NCBI GenBank assembly: GCA_900550865.1
Contig: URTM01000010.1
Span: forward strand, 16,573 to 80,572
Origin: an uncultured Dorea sp.
Lineage (GTDB): Bacteria > Bacillota > Clostridia > Lachnospirales > Lachnospiraceae
Direction: 5' to 3'
Length of the DNA: 64,000 bases
Shown here: piece after piece, positions 49,242 to 57,986 of the stretch
How positions within the stretch are numbered: the first letter of the stretch is position 1
Layout of the letters: every line of letters starts with the position of its first letter
The notes under the pieces: model-generated
Seen by the model: the letters and a program-made list of their open reading frames with translations, nothing else
Database searches by the model: none
Told to the model about the DNA's origin: nothing
Made by a program: the position numbers and the translations under genes

Positions 49242-50351
49242 TCATACAAATTCTGTCTCTATTGTCAGTGATATCTCATATTCCGGATACTGTTTCTTCA
49301 TGTATTCTATAAAAGATTCCCTCAACTCTTCCCAGTCTCTGAGGGCATAGTCCACGATGAGATCACAGTAGAGTGTACTGGTCTCTCTGCTCAGATATAA
49401 CGCATGAAAACTCTTTACGTGCTCATTTACGCGTACGAATTTCCCGATATATCTGCGGATATCAACGACATCCGAAGTATCTTCATCGACCGCATAGATT
49501 CCAAATACCATCGTCACATGATACTCTTCCATAATCCGAAGCTGCAATCTGTGAATCTCTTCATAGACTTCTCCGATGCTTCTTTTATGATCGATCTCGA
49601 TATTCACTGAACCCGAATAGCGGTCCGGTCCATAATCGTGCAGCATCATATCGATCGCACTGATTACTCCATCTGTTGCACGGATTTCTTTATATAGCTT
49701 TCTCGCAAGTTCTTCTTTCCCCGAACGTCCGATCAGATCCGATGCTGTATTTTTCAATGCGTCAATTCCACTTTTTATTACAACAAATGAAAATACAATA
49801 CCTGCATATGCATCCAGTGAAAATCCGGTAAACAGGAAGATCACGGAAGACAGAATCGTAAGTCCTGAAAAGAACGAATCATTTCTTCCGTCTTCGCCCA
49901 CCGCCAGTAACACCTCTGATTCTACGGATTTTCCTACTTTTATCGTATACATTCCAAGAATAAATTTGGTTACGGCTGTTCCTGCCACGATCAGTATCGT
50001 CAGTATGCTGACATTCATATCTGACGGATGAAGGATTCCTTCCACAGACTCCTTAAGCATCCCCAGTCCGGCATATAATATCAGGACGCCGACCACCATA
50101 CCTGTCAGATACTCTATCCTTCCATACCCAAATGGATGTTTTTCATCCGGATGTTTCCCGGAAAGTTTTGTCCCTATATAAGTCAGGAACGAAGATCCCG
50201 CATCCGTCGCGTTATTGATACCTTCCGATACGATCGCAATGGACGATGCCAGTGTCCCGATCATTATTTTCACTGCTGCGATCAGTAAGTTCACTAATAT
50301 TCCGACCACAGACGTTCTTATTATCCGTTCCTGACGGCTTGATTCATTCAT
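49242..50351 (-). CDS. cation diffusion facilitator (CDF) transporter
   Basis: Divalent-metal/proton antiporter of 369 residues: about six helices in the first ~215 residues, first metal-motif region SEGINNATDAGSSFLTYIG (Glu where many homologues have Asp), conserved KHPFGYGRIEYLTGM, then a C-terminal cytoplasmic domain (MMLHDYGPDRYSGSVNIEID) extended by an extra ~85-residue segment. Metal not predictable. Between gntP and the DeoR gene; a strong terminator isolates it from gntP. Confidence 0.9.
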   Translation of the reverse strand: MNESSRQERIIRTSVVGILVNLLIAAVKIMIGTLASSIAIVSEGINNATDAGSSFLTYIGTKLSGKHPDEKHPFGYGRIEYLTGMVVGVLILYAGLGMLKESVEGILHPSDMNVSILTILIVAGTAVTKFILGMYTIKVGKSVESEVLLAVGEDGRNDSFFSGLTILSSVIFLFTGFSLDAYAGIVFSFVVIKSGIDALKNTASDLIGRSGKEELARKLYKEIRATDGVISAIDMMLHDYGPDRYSGSVNIEIDHKRSIGEVYEEIHRLQLRIMEEYHVTMVFGIYAVDEDTSDVVDIRRYIGKFVRVNEHVKSFHALYLSRETSTLYCDLIVDYALRDWEELRESFIEYMKKQYPEYEISLTIETEFV

Positions 50352-50453
50352 AATACACCTGTTCCTTCTTTTTTTCTGTATTTATGATAACATGCCGACA
50401 TTTCATTTACAAGATGACACAGAATGTTCGTTCTCTTACATTCTCCGGCATAC

Positions 50454-50496
50454 AAAAAACGACTGAAAGAACCGGTACACGCTCCTTCCAGCCGTC
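50454..50496 (-). terminator. terminator of the gntP-containing operon
   Basis: Minus-strand stem ACGGCTGGAAGGAGC with GTTCTTTCAGTCGT (several G-U pairs) followed by six T, 50 nt past the gntP stop. Confidence 0.8.
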
Positions 50497-50546
50497 TCAG
50501 GCTTTTCTTATTATTTTTCTATGTTCCTTATATAATCTGTATTACA

Positions 50547-51959
50547 TTACATGAATATATTCAGTATCAATACTTCTACTACTCCGACTGCCCATGCCAC
50601 GGTTGATGTCACAGACCAGATGCGGAGCTGGTCTTTCGCTTCACTCACACCCAGCGTTCTGTTTACTACCCAGAAGTAACTGTCATTGAAGTATCCGAAG
50701 AACAGAGAGCCCACACAGCATGCTACCGCTCCGAGGATCGGGCTTACGCCTGATGCTGCGATGATCGGTGCTGTGATACTTGCTGCTGTCGTCATTGCTA
50801 CAGTTCCTGATCCCTGAATGAATCGCATTGCTGTCGAGATCAGAAGCGGCAGGATGATGATCGGGATGGCTGTCTTTGCAAGTCCTTCTGCCATGAATGT
50901 TCCAAGTCCGGAGTCTTTGATGATCTGGCCGAGGGCTCCGCCGCCACCTGTTACTAACATGATGATTCCGGCTGATGCCATTCCTTTTTCCATCTCTGCA
51001 AGGGCTTCATGTCTGTCAAGGCTTCTTCCCAGTGTCAGGATTGCCACGATCAGTCCAAGTCCGACTGCTACGATCGGCTGTCCGAGGAATACAAGTATAT
51101 TCATGAATCCTTCTGTCTTGCCCATCGCTGTTGCCACTGTATTGATCAGGATCAGAATGATCGGGATGATCAGCGGCATGAAGGATTCCATTGCTCCAGG
51201 AACGCCTGTCATATCCATTGCAAATGCTGCCTCGTAGTTTGGCTCCTGATATGGCATCTCTACGATCTCGCCATCATCGTTCGGGATTCTGTAATATTTC
51301 TTAGAAAGATATAATCTTGAATATGCGATACATGCAATTGCCATCGGCAGTGCAAGCACCAGTGTCAGCAGGATGAATTTTCCTACGTCTACTCCAAAGA
51401 TTCCGCAAACTCCTAACGGGCCAGGTGTCGGTGGTACCAAGGAGTGTGTGATTACAAGACCGGCTGCCAGTGCTGTTCCGAGTCCGATCACAGATTTCTT
51501 CGTTGCTTTGGAGATTGCCTTTGCAATCGGTGCCAGTACAACGAATCCGGAATCACAGAAGATTGGAATTGATACCAGGAATCCTGTCAGTGCAAGGGCT
51601 TCTTCTTCTCTCTTCTTACCGAAGAGCTTCAGGAATGTATGTGCCATTCTCTTAGCCGCACCTGTTACTTCAAAGATCTGTCCCATCATAACACCGAATC
51701 CAATGATGATTCCGATACTTCCCAGAGTTCCGCCAAACCCGGAAGTGATCGAATTCACAATACCAAATGTCTTCTCGACACCGTCTACTTCGATTGTAAT
51801 GTTTGTAAGTGGCATGCCGCCAATCACGCCGACTACAACTGTACTGATGATCAAGGCAAGAAATGCCTGGATTTTTGTCTTTAACACAAGGAATATCAGG
51901 ACTGCGATACCTACCGCCAGACCGATCAACATCCTTTCCCCACTAAGTCCATTTACCAT
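50547..51959 (-). CDS. GntP family sugar-acid:H+ symporter
   Basis: Membrane transporter of 470 residues with about 12 hydrophobic segments. Family landmarks: AVGIAVLIFLVLKTKIQAF, ITSGFGGTLGSIGIIIGFG, GFLVSIPIFCDSGFVVLAP, THSLVPPTPGPLGVCGIFG and the C-terminal GSGTVAMTTAASI, FFGYFNDSYFWVVNR. Known members carry gluconate or related aldonates; here the operon suggests a C4 acid such as threonate or erythronate (inference). RBS GGAGG. Last gene of the catabolic operon, 81 nt after pdxA2. Confidence 0.92.
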   Translation of the reverse strand: MVNGLSGERMLIGLAVGIAVLIFLVLKTKIQAFLALIISTVVVGVIGGMPLTNITIEVDGVEKTFGIVNSITSGFGGTLGSIGIIIGFGVMMGQIFEVTGAAKRMAHTFLKLFGKKREEEALALTGFLVSIPIFCDSGFVVLAPIAKAISKATKKSVIGLGTALAAGLVITHSLVPPTPGPLGVCGIFGVDVGKFILLTLVLALPMAIACIAYSRLYLSKKYYRIPNDDGEIVEMPYQEPNYEAAFAMDMTGVPGAMESFMPLIIPIILILINTVATAMGKTEGFMNILVFLGQPIVAVGLGLIVAILTLGRSLDRHEALAEMEKGMASAGIIMLVTGGGGALGQIIKDSGLGTFMAEGLAKTAIPIIILPLLISTAMRFIQGSGTVAMTTAASITAPIIAASGVSPILGAVACCVGSLFFGYFNDSYFWVVNRTLGVSEAKDQLRIWSVTSTVAWAVGVVEVLILNIFM

Positions 51960-52040
51960 AATGCAGACCTCCTATGTTCTCTCTTTTTATTACGACAGTT
52001 ATTTACCTGCCGCAATTCCTTTTCGTTTTGTTTTTTAATT

Positions 52041-53051
52041 TTATCTTTCATGTTTTCCCGTGAAATTCGGTGCATATTTTGCTGCAAGTCTGATCGCTTC
52101 AATCATGCTGACCGCACTTACGATTCCTTTTCCTGCGATATCAAATGCAGTTCCATGATCTACCGATGTACGAAGGATTGGCATACCGTTTGTGATTGCG
52201 ATCGTCTTTTCAAAGTCCAGTGTCTTGGTTGCGATATGTCCCTGATCATGATACAGCGATAATACACTGGTATATTTTCCCTGTGCTGCCTGATGGAATA
52301 CTGAATCCGCCCCGATTGGACCTGCCACATCATAACCTTCCGCTTTCAGTTCTTCGATTGCCGGCATGATCTCTTCAACTTCTTCCCAGCCAAAGAGTCC
52401 ATGTTCTCCGCTGTGTGGATTTAACCCTGCAATTGCCATCGTTCCTTCTTTCACACCGAGTCTTTCCAATGCCTTAGTACAACGTTTTACATAATCAATG
52501 ATTCTGTCTTTTTTGATCATATCCAGCATCTGTCTTAACGATACATGACGTGTCAGGAAGAATACTCTCATTCCATTCGTCTCGAACATTGTCAACGGAT
52601 CTTCTGTATGTGTCAGCGCTCCAAAGATCTCTGTATGTCCGATATACGGAACTTCCGCCGCATGAAGGGATTCTTTGTTAATTGGCGTAGTAGCCACTGC
52701 ATCGACCTTTCCCGCATTTGCCAGCTCAATACTCTTTGCAATGTATTCATACGCTGCTTTTCCGCACATAGCGCTGACTTCTCCATAGGCAAATGTATCC
52801 ATATCCACGTTGTCAAGGTTAATCAGGTTCAGGACTCCTTTTTCATCGACTGCCTCTTCCGGCTCTTTGACCTCATTGATCTTCAGGTCCTCTCCTGTGA
52901 TTTCGATTGCTTTTTCTACAATCTTCTTGTCTCCGACAATGACACATACAGCAATCTGGAACACCTCATCGGATGCAATGGATTTTGCTACAATCTCCGG
53001 TCCTACCCCCGCAGGATCTCCGATTGGAATTGCGATAACTGGTTTCTTCAT
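52041..53051 (-). CDS. PdxA2-type 4-phospho-D-threonate/D-erythronate dehydrogenase
   Basis: PdxA superfamily, 336 residues: IPIGDPAGVGPEIVAKSI, TTPINKESLHAAEVPYIGHTEIF (metal His), MIKKDRIIDYVK, GLNPHSGEHGLFGWEE and LYHDQGHIATKTLDFEK with the second and third metal ligands. In C4-acid loci, PdxA2 oxidises the 4-phosphate formed by a DUF1537 kinase and decarboxylates to dihydroxyacetone phosphate. The DUF1537 genes next door favour this over vitamin B6 synthesis. ATG after GGGTGAG, 15 nt after the kinase stop. Confidence 0.9.
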   Translation of the reverse strand: MKKPVIAIPIGDPAGVGPEIVAKSIASDEVFQIAVCVIVGDKKIVEKAIEITGEDLKINEVKEPEEAVDEKGVLNLINLDNVDMDTFAYGEVSAMCGKAAYEYIAKSIELANAGKVDAVATTPINKESLHAAEVPYIGHTEIFGALTHTEDPLTMFETNGMRVFFLTRHVSLRQMLDMIKKDRIIDYVKRCTKALERLGVKEGTMAIAGLNPHSGEHGLFGWEEVEEIMPAIEELKAEGYDVAGPIGADSVFHQAAQGKYTSVLSLYHDQGHIATKTLDFEKTIAITNGMPILRTSVDHGTAFDIAGKGIVSAVSMIEAIRLAAKYAPNFTGKHER

Positions 53052-53066
53052 TTCTCTCACCCTTTC

Positions 53067-54371
53067 TTAGATATATAATTTTTCTTTCAAATAAGTGATA
53101 CACTTATTGATCGCATCTTTATTTCCCTGACTTCCGCCCTTGGTAATGATATGTACGCCTTCGAACTCTCCTTTTAAGAATTGTCCGTAAGCTGCAAGTG
53201 GAAGTACTTCATCTAACAGACTTAAACCTGCGGTATCAAACTTTTTACAGACAGCAACTGTGATATCTCCGCCACTTGTATACAGTCCTTTGAATGTATC
53301 TTCTGCCTTGAAGATACGATATGTGATCTCTGCAAATCCACTATTGATCATTTCTGTCACTTCATCCAGTGAACACTGATATCGTTCCATATACGGAGTA
53401 AAATCAATTCTGTTCTCAGGATAGATTCCGTCTCCGGTTACGGTTGATATATTATTCCTGTCGCATTCACCCAGAATGGAATTGACCACTCTTCTGATCT
53501 CCAGTTCTCTGCGTTTTTCACCTTCCAGAAGTTCTCTTGTATGAACAAATTCATTATGCGTTCTCTGTGAAAGCCACAGTTCTTCCATCTGGGCCGTGGT
53601 ATTGGCATTTACGCTTCCTACCACTGCAAGGATCTTGGTCTTCTGTTTTTTCTTATTTGGTGTGATCAGCTTTCTGGATAATGTTGCGGTAAATACTCCC
53701 GGATCTACGGCAATCACTTTTAATCCGCTGGTGATCACTGCATCGGCAATCAGATCCAGATCTTCCTGTGTGATGCAGTCCAGAGTAATGATCCGGCTTC
53801 CTTCCTCCACACATTTTTTCATCAGATCAGCGAGATAATGCTTTCCATGCATCAGATCTTTCATATAGATCGTGGATACCTGATATTTACTCTGCTGCCT
53901 AAAAAGTTCTCCTACTTCTGATATCTTCACCGGTGTCTTCGGATCTACGGCGATATTCGTCTTATGTAACGGCAGCCCGTCTACCAGCATATATCCTCCA
54001 CAGATGATCCTGCCCGAAGCCGGAAAACACGGTGCAACAATTGCTATGTAATCTTCTCCCAGGCTGTCCAGCATCGCATCCGTCTCACTTCCGAGATTTC
54101 CGCGAAGTGTACTGTCAATCCGGTTGGCATACACTTTTACATTATCATTCTTAAGCAGGTTACAGACATTATGTACCCGGTTATATGCGATCTGTGCATC
54201 CACTCCTCTGCTGTCTGTCGGATATAATACGCAGTCACAATCCGATAAGGTCGACAGTTCGATCCGTTCTGTATTCATGACCGTGTATGCTTTATAATTC
54301 ATCTTTTTCAGTAGTACTCCCGTCGCATTAGCCCCGGTCAGGTCATCTGCGATCACAACACACTGTGGCAT
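53067..54371 (-). CDS. four-carbon acid sugar kinase family protein (DUF1537), copy 1
   Basis: ATP-dependent kinase of the OtnK/DtnK/DenK superfamily, 434 residues. N-terminal substrate domain: CVVIADDLTGANATGVLL (Asp pair), PTDSRGVDAQIAY, ANRIDSTLRGNLGSE, APCFPASGRIICGG; C-terminal nucleotide domain: LAVVGSVNANTTAQ, YTSGGDITVAVCKKF and IITKGGSQGNKDA. Stop 7 nt from the pdxA2 gene region and start preceded by AGAGGAG and an internal promoter. The pairing with pdxA2 fits D-threonate 4-kinase (inference). Confidence 0.92.
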   Translation of the reverse strand: MPQCVVIADDLTGANATGVLLKKMNYKAYTVMNTERIELSTLSDCDCVLYPTDSRGVDAQIAYNRVHNVCNLLKNDNVKVYANRIDSTLRGNLGSETDAMLDSLGEDYIAIVAPCFPASGRIICGGYMLVDGLPLHKTNIAVDPKTPVKISEVGELFRQQSKYQVSTIYMKDLMHGKHYLADLMKKCVEEGSRIITLDCITQEDLDLIADAVITSGLKVIAVDPGVFTATLSRKLITPNKKKQKTKILAVVGSVNANTTAQMEELWLSQRTHNEFVHTRELLEGEKRRELEIRRVVNSILGECDRNNISTVTGDGIYPENRIDFTPYMERYQCSLDEVTEMINSGFAEITYRIFKAEDTFKGLYTSGGDITVAVCKKFDTAGLSLLDEVLPLAAYGQFLKGEFEGVHIITKGGSQGNKDAINKCITYLKEKLYI

Positions 54372-54427
54372 AATTATTCTCCTCTCTTCACATTTTCAAA
54401 CATTTATTGTTGTTTTGTTATGTTTAT

Positions 54428-54456
54428 ATGTTACATCCGTTGTTCGTTTTTGTCAA
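54428..54456 (-). promoter_or_regulatory. internal promoter before DUF1537 copy 1
   Basis: TTGACA, 17 bp, TAACAT, in the 218-bp gap between the two kinase genes. One of three similar direct repeats (54441-54453) overlaps the spacer. Confidence 0.6.
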
Positions 54457-54517
54457 TATAATCTATTCTTTATCAATCTTTTTGTTCATTTTCACAGTAT
54501 GCAGTGTTCGTTTTTGT
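54441..54517 (+). promoter_or_regulatory. cluster of TGTTCGTTTTTGT direct repeats
   Basis: TGTTCGTTTTTGT occurs exactly at 54441-54453 and 54505-54517, with a variant TGTTCATTTTCA at 54483. Start-to-start distances are 42 and 22 bp, close to whole helical turns. Direct repeats of TTCGTTTT type are usual for DeoR-family operators, and a DeoR gene ends the locus. Confidence 0.5.
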
Positions 54518-54589
54518 TTATTTTTTTATTCTCAGTCAGTTCATTTCGTATATAAGTCTATAAATCTATGAAAGGATTCCAGATATTCT

Positions 54590-56023
54590 TTACGCTAGCC
54601 TGTCGGATGTTAATACTTCTACAGCTTCTCTTAATGTTGTGATCTCGCCTACATTTCCAGGGAAGATGACGTATGGTGTCAGAGGGAATTTGCTTTCTTC
54701 TCCCGTCTGCCATACCGGGATTCCCGGTTTAATCTGTCCAAGAACATTGGCTTTCTTTACTGCCAGAGCTTTTGTTCCTACATCACTGGATGTAATTCCG
54801 CCTTTTGCGATTACAAAGCTTGGTGTCACGCTTAAGCGTCCTACCAGTGACTGTACTGCATCAGAGATCTTTACAGATAATCTTAATTCATCTTCTTTAT
54901 CTCCTGTGTCTGCGGTGATCAGTGCTCTTGTCGTATAACAGCAGACTGTCTTTCCGGCTTTGATGCAGGTCTCTTCCAGATCCAGACATCTCTTTACTTC
55001 TTTTTCAAATGCTTCATCGTCTTTTACAAGTGTTGCATCCAGTTCAATGAATTCAATATCTGTCAGTTTCTTCAGTTCTTCTACCTGTTTTGTCGTCTTA
55101 TCTGTATGAGAACCTACAACGATGATTCCTCCGTTGTCTGTCTCTTTTACCACCATCTGTTCTCTGCTAAGAAGCGGCTGATCGGTTACTCCGCCCATAA
55201 CCTTTACGATAGCTGCTGCTGTACGGAACATGAATACCTTTCCTTTTGCCATTGCTCTGTACAGTGCCACGCAGAATACTTTTACATCGGCATAGTCCAC
55301 AGCATTTACAATAATCTTATTGAAGTCTTTCACTGCCATCAGTGCTTCTTCAATCTTGTCGATATTCATATCGTGGATATCTTCCAGAGAAATGCAGGTA
55401 ACATCGGAAGCCTTGTATGCTCCTTTGGTCTTCTCTTCTACATACTCCGGCATTGTTGCTGCGCTGTATCCAAATGTCTTGTCTTTGGCAAACTCTGTCT
55501 CATTTGCAGGAATCAACTCTTCACCGTATTTTACATAATGTACATTATCAATTGTATATCTTCCGCCTTCTTTGAAGAATGGGCAGAGGATCTCACCGTC
55601 GATTGTCTTTCCTGTATTGGCTTCATAATTCTTCTTCAGAAGTTCTGTCTCCAGTGGATAATGTCCACGGAGTGTAGAATCACTTCTGCTGATAAATATG
55701 TATTCTTTTCCGGTCTCTTTTGCAACTTCGTCAACCACTGCTGCGATCTCATTGTGTGCTTTGGTTGTCTGTCCTGCTGTAAATCCTCTGGAATTGGTCA
55801 GGACATAGAATAAGTTATTCTCCTCATCGAATCCCTGACGGATCGTATCTTTTTCCCAGTTTGTGTATACCGAGATATCATGTACTGTCTGGACTCCTGT
55901 CGGGTCATCGTCTAAAACAACGATCTTTTTATTATTCTTTTCAATCTCTTTCTTTAACAGTTCATCGATATAAGCTTCGTCAATCTTCTTATATGAAGTT
56001 AATACTTCTGCATTCAATGCCAT
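54590..56023 (-). CDS. four-carbon acid sugar kinase family protein (DUF1537), copy 2
   Basis: 477 residues, clearly a different subfamily from copy 1: N-terminal KKIVVLDDDPTGVQTVHDI (DDDPTG in place of ADDLTG), YVLTNSRGFTAGQTTKAH, FISRSDSTLRGHYPLET, CPFFKEGGRYTIDNVHYV; C-terminal ITADTGDKEDELRLS, FVIAKGGITSSDVGTKAL and YVIFPGNVGEI. Two kinases in one operon suggest two stereoisomeric acids or one degenerate activity. RBS AAAGGAG, 12 nt after the dehydrogenase stop. Confidence 0.92.
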   Translation of the reverse strand: MALNAEVLTSYKKIDEAYIDELLKKEIEKNNKKIVVLDDDPTGVQTVHDISVYTNWEKDTIRQGFDEENNLFYVLTNSRGFTAGQTTKAHNEIAAVVDEVAKETGKEYIFISRSDSTLRGHYPLETELLKKNYEANTGKTIDGEILCPFFKEGGRYTIDNVHYVKYGEELIPANETEFAKDKTFGYSAATMPEYVEEKTKGAYKASDVTCISLEDIHDMNIDKIEEALMAVKDFNKIIVNAVDYADVKVFCVALYRAMAKGKVFMFRTAAAIVKVMGGVTDQPLLSREQMVVKETDNGGIIVVGSHTDKTTKQVEELKKLTDIEFIELDATLVKDDEAFEKEVKRCLDLEETCIKAGKTVCCYTTRALITADTGDKEDELRLSVKISDAVQSLVGRLSVTPSFVIAKGGITSSDVGTKALAVKKANVLGQIKPGIPVWQTGEESKFPLTPYVIFPGNVGEITTLREAVEVLTSDRLA

Positions 56024-56035
56024 GTCCGTTCTCCT

Positions 56036-56932
56036 TTACTCTTCCGTCTTTTTTACTTCTACGTCAGCAAGTTTTTCGAAATACTGAACAATTCCGCCGT
56101 GGTCATCATTCATATGTCCGTGGATCTTCAGTGTCTGAAGGATTTCATAAAGCTGTGCTGTGTATGGAATCGGTACATCGATAGAATGTGCTGTATTTAC
56201 TACGTTCTTGATATCTTTATGGTTGATTCTGATCGGTCCGCCCGGTTTGAAGTTACGCTCGATGATCATCGGGATCTTAGCATCGAGTACTGCACTTCCT
56301 GCAAGTCCTCCGCGGATCGCATGATATACTTTTTCCGGATCAGCGCCTGCTTTTGTTGCAAGTACAAATGCCTCAGATACAACTGCGATTGTGTTATTAA
56401 CGATTACCTGGTTCGCAAGCTTTGTAACACTTCCGCTTCCGCTTCCACCAATCAGTAATGCAGAAGATCCAAGAATGTCAAAATACTCTTTCATTGCATC
56501 GAAGTCTTCCTGATCTCCACCTGCCATGATTGCAAGTGTTCCTGCAACTGCTCCAGGTTCTCCGCCGGATACCGGTGCGTCTACAAATCCAACACCTTTT
56601 GCTTTCAGTCCTTCATAGCATTCCTTTGACTCTACCGGTGTTACGGAACTCATGTCACATACAACCGTTCCTTCTTTGATCGTAGAAGCAACGCCACCTT
56701 CATCAAATAAGATAGATTTTGAAATTGCCCCGCTTGGAACCATGATAATGATTCTTTCACACTGTTCACCAATCTCTGCATAAGAAGCTTCTTTTGCTCC
56801 TGCTGCCACAACATCTGCAACTGCCTCTTTGTTCAGGTCTGACACCATAAGTTCTACACCTGCATTCAATAAGTTCTTTGCCATCGGTCTTCCCATGATA
56901 CCAAGTCCAATAAATCCTACTTTCATTTTCAT
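56036..56932 (-). CDS. GarR/LtnD-like beta-hydroxyacid dehydrogenase of the C4-acid operon
   Basis: 298 residues of the 2-hydroxy-3-oxopropionate reductase family: VGFIGLGIMGRPMAKNLL, MVPSGAISKSILF, DAPVSGGEPGAVAGTLAIM, and catalytic Lys segment GSVTKLANQVIVNNTIAV. In L-threonate and D-erythronate pathways such enzymes (LtnD/DenD) oxidise the acid at C2 before phosphorylation by a DUF1537 kinase, so this gene likely partners copy 2 (inference). First gene of the operon; two close ATGs (MKM) are possible, both after AAAGGA. Confidence 0.9.
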   Translation of the reverse strand: MKMKVGFIGLGIMGRPMAKNLLNAGVELMVSDLNKEAVADVVAAGAKEASYAEIGEQCERIIIMVPSGAISKSILFDEGGVASTIKEGTVVCDMSSVTPVESKECYEGLKAKGVGFVDAPVSGGEPGAVAGTLAIMAGGDQEDFDAMKEYFDILGSSALLIGGSGSGSVTKLANQVIVNNTIAVVSEAFVLATKAGADPEKVYHAIRGGLAGSAVLDAKIPMIIERNFKPGGPIRINHKDIKNVVNTAHSIDVPIPYTAQLYEILQTLKIHGHMNDDHGGIVQYFEKLADVEVKKTEE

Positions 56933-57045
56933 ACATCCTTTCTTTTTTTCACTCCACATGATCGTTTGCTTTCACAACATATTTTATACATGTTCATTTC
57001 CGTTCGGATCAGTGAAATGTGTCGTTCTTTTTTGTTTCTGACTAC

Positions 57046-57074
57046 ACTTTACTACATACCGGTATACCGGTCAA
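57046..57074 (-). promoter_or_regulatory. promoter of the C4-acid operon with embedded operator
   Basis: TTGACC, 17 bp, TAAAGT. The perfect palindrome ACCGGTATACCGGT (57058-57071) begins inside the -35 and fills most of the spacer. The leader of ~110 nt holds further TTCATTT/GTTCG motifs. The rest of the 343-bp divergent region to the GntR gene is AT-rich with no gene. Confidence 0.7.
57058..57071. promoter_or_regulatory. perfect 14-bp palindrome, candidate GntR operator
   Basis: ACCGGTATACCGGT, identical on both strands, placed where a bound repressor would block RNA polymerase. FCD-type GntR regulators commonly use short palindromes of this size. Confidence 0.65.
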
Positions 57075-57208
57075 GACGTTATTTTTCTTTCTCTTATTTC
57101 AACAGTTTTTCGCCTTTGTTTTTGTCTATTTTTAACATATACTTCGTTTTTCTTTCGTTATTTTCTTAACATTATAGACAACTTTTTCACCCTTATTTTC
57201 CTTTTTAC

Positions 57209-57237
57209 TTGACCGATTTCAGACCGTATTGTATGAT
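57209..57237 (+). promoter_or_regulatory. promoter of the GntR regulator gene
   Basis: TTGACC, 17 bp, TATGAT, divergent from the operon promoter; leader about 60 nt ending in AAGGAG. Confidence 0.7.
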
Positions 57238-57302
57238 ATTTATAGCGAAAAACACATAAATTTTGTTAAATAAATAATTATCGTGAAATATAAGGAGCTA
57301 CT

Positions 57303-57947
57303 ATGACACCACTCAATGAACAAGCTTATAACTATCTCCAGAAGTTGATCATGGAGAATCATTTTTCTTATCAGGAGGTCTATTCTGAGACAAAATTATC
57401 AAAAGAACTCGGAATTTCGCGCACCCCGTTAAGAGATGCCGTGCACAGACTCGCACAGGAAGGTTATATTGATATTATTCCCAGTAAGGGATTTATGCTG
57501 CATCAGATGAACAGAAAAGATGTAAACGAGACATTTCAGGTGCGTTCAGCGCTGGAAACATACTGCACGGTTCAGATCAGTAAAGATGCTTCCACCCGCA
57601 AAGCGAAGAAGCTTTTCAAAGAACTCGACTGGATCATGGAGTGCATGAACGATATTATGGAAACTACACATTCCATCAAAGAATTTTCCGAATATGATTT
57701 TCAGTTCCATACAAAAATCATTGACTATCTGGAAAACGAACAATTTTCGAATGTATTTGCCATGTTCACGTACCGCATGAAACAGCTTGCTGAACTTTCT
57801 CTTGCGCATAAAGGCCGTATGGAGCAGACCTATGAGGAGCATATGGCAATTTTAGATTGTATGCGTAACGGCGATACCGCCCATGTCTATGAAATCACAT
57901 TGAAACATATGGATACGCCGCGTGATATTAACCTGGAAGATTTGTAG
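57303..57947 (+). CDS. GntR family (FadR/FCD) transcriptional regulator
   Basis: 214 residues: winged HTH (LNEQAYNYLQKLIMENHFSY, ETKLSKELGISRTPLRDAV, LAQEGYIDIIPSKGFML), then the all-helical FCD effector domain (VRSALETYCTVQISKD, YDFQFHTKIIDYLENEQF with metal-type Asp/His, EEHMAILDCMRNGD). Such regulators bind small carboxylic acids. Divergent from the C4-acid operon, so the likely local repressor. RBS AAGGAG. Confidence 0.93.
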   Translation: MTPLNEQAYNYLQKLIMENHFSYQEVYSETKLSKELGISRTPLRDAVHRLAQEGYIDIIPSKGFMLHQMNRKDVNETFQVRSALETYCTVQISKDASTRKAKKLFKELDWIMECMNDIMETTHSIKEFSEYDFQFHTKIIDYLENEQFSNVFAMFTYRMKQLAELSLAHKGRMEQTYEEHMAILDCMRNGDTAHVYEITLKHMDTPRDINLEDL

Positions 57948-57951
57948 AAAC

Positions 57952-57986
57952 AAAAACCGTGCAGCTATTTCAACTGCACGGTTTCT
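57952..57986. terminator. convergent terminator overlapping the HD-GNAT stop
   Basis: 11-bp stem AAACCGTGCAG/CTGCACGGTTT with T-run on the minus strand. The right arm encodes the last residues (KPCS) of the HD-GNAT protein and its stop lies in the loop. Confidence 0.8.

Noticed and set aside
52041..53051. Vitamin B6 biosynthesis PdxA
   Set aside because: No other pdx gene is nearby and the DUF1537/GntP/GarR context fits C4-acid catabolism.
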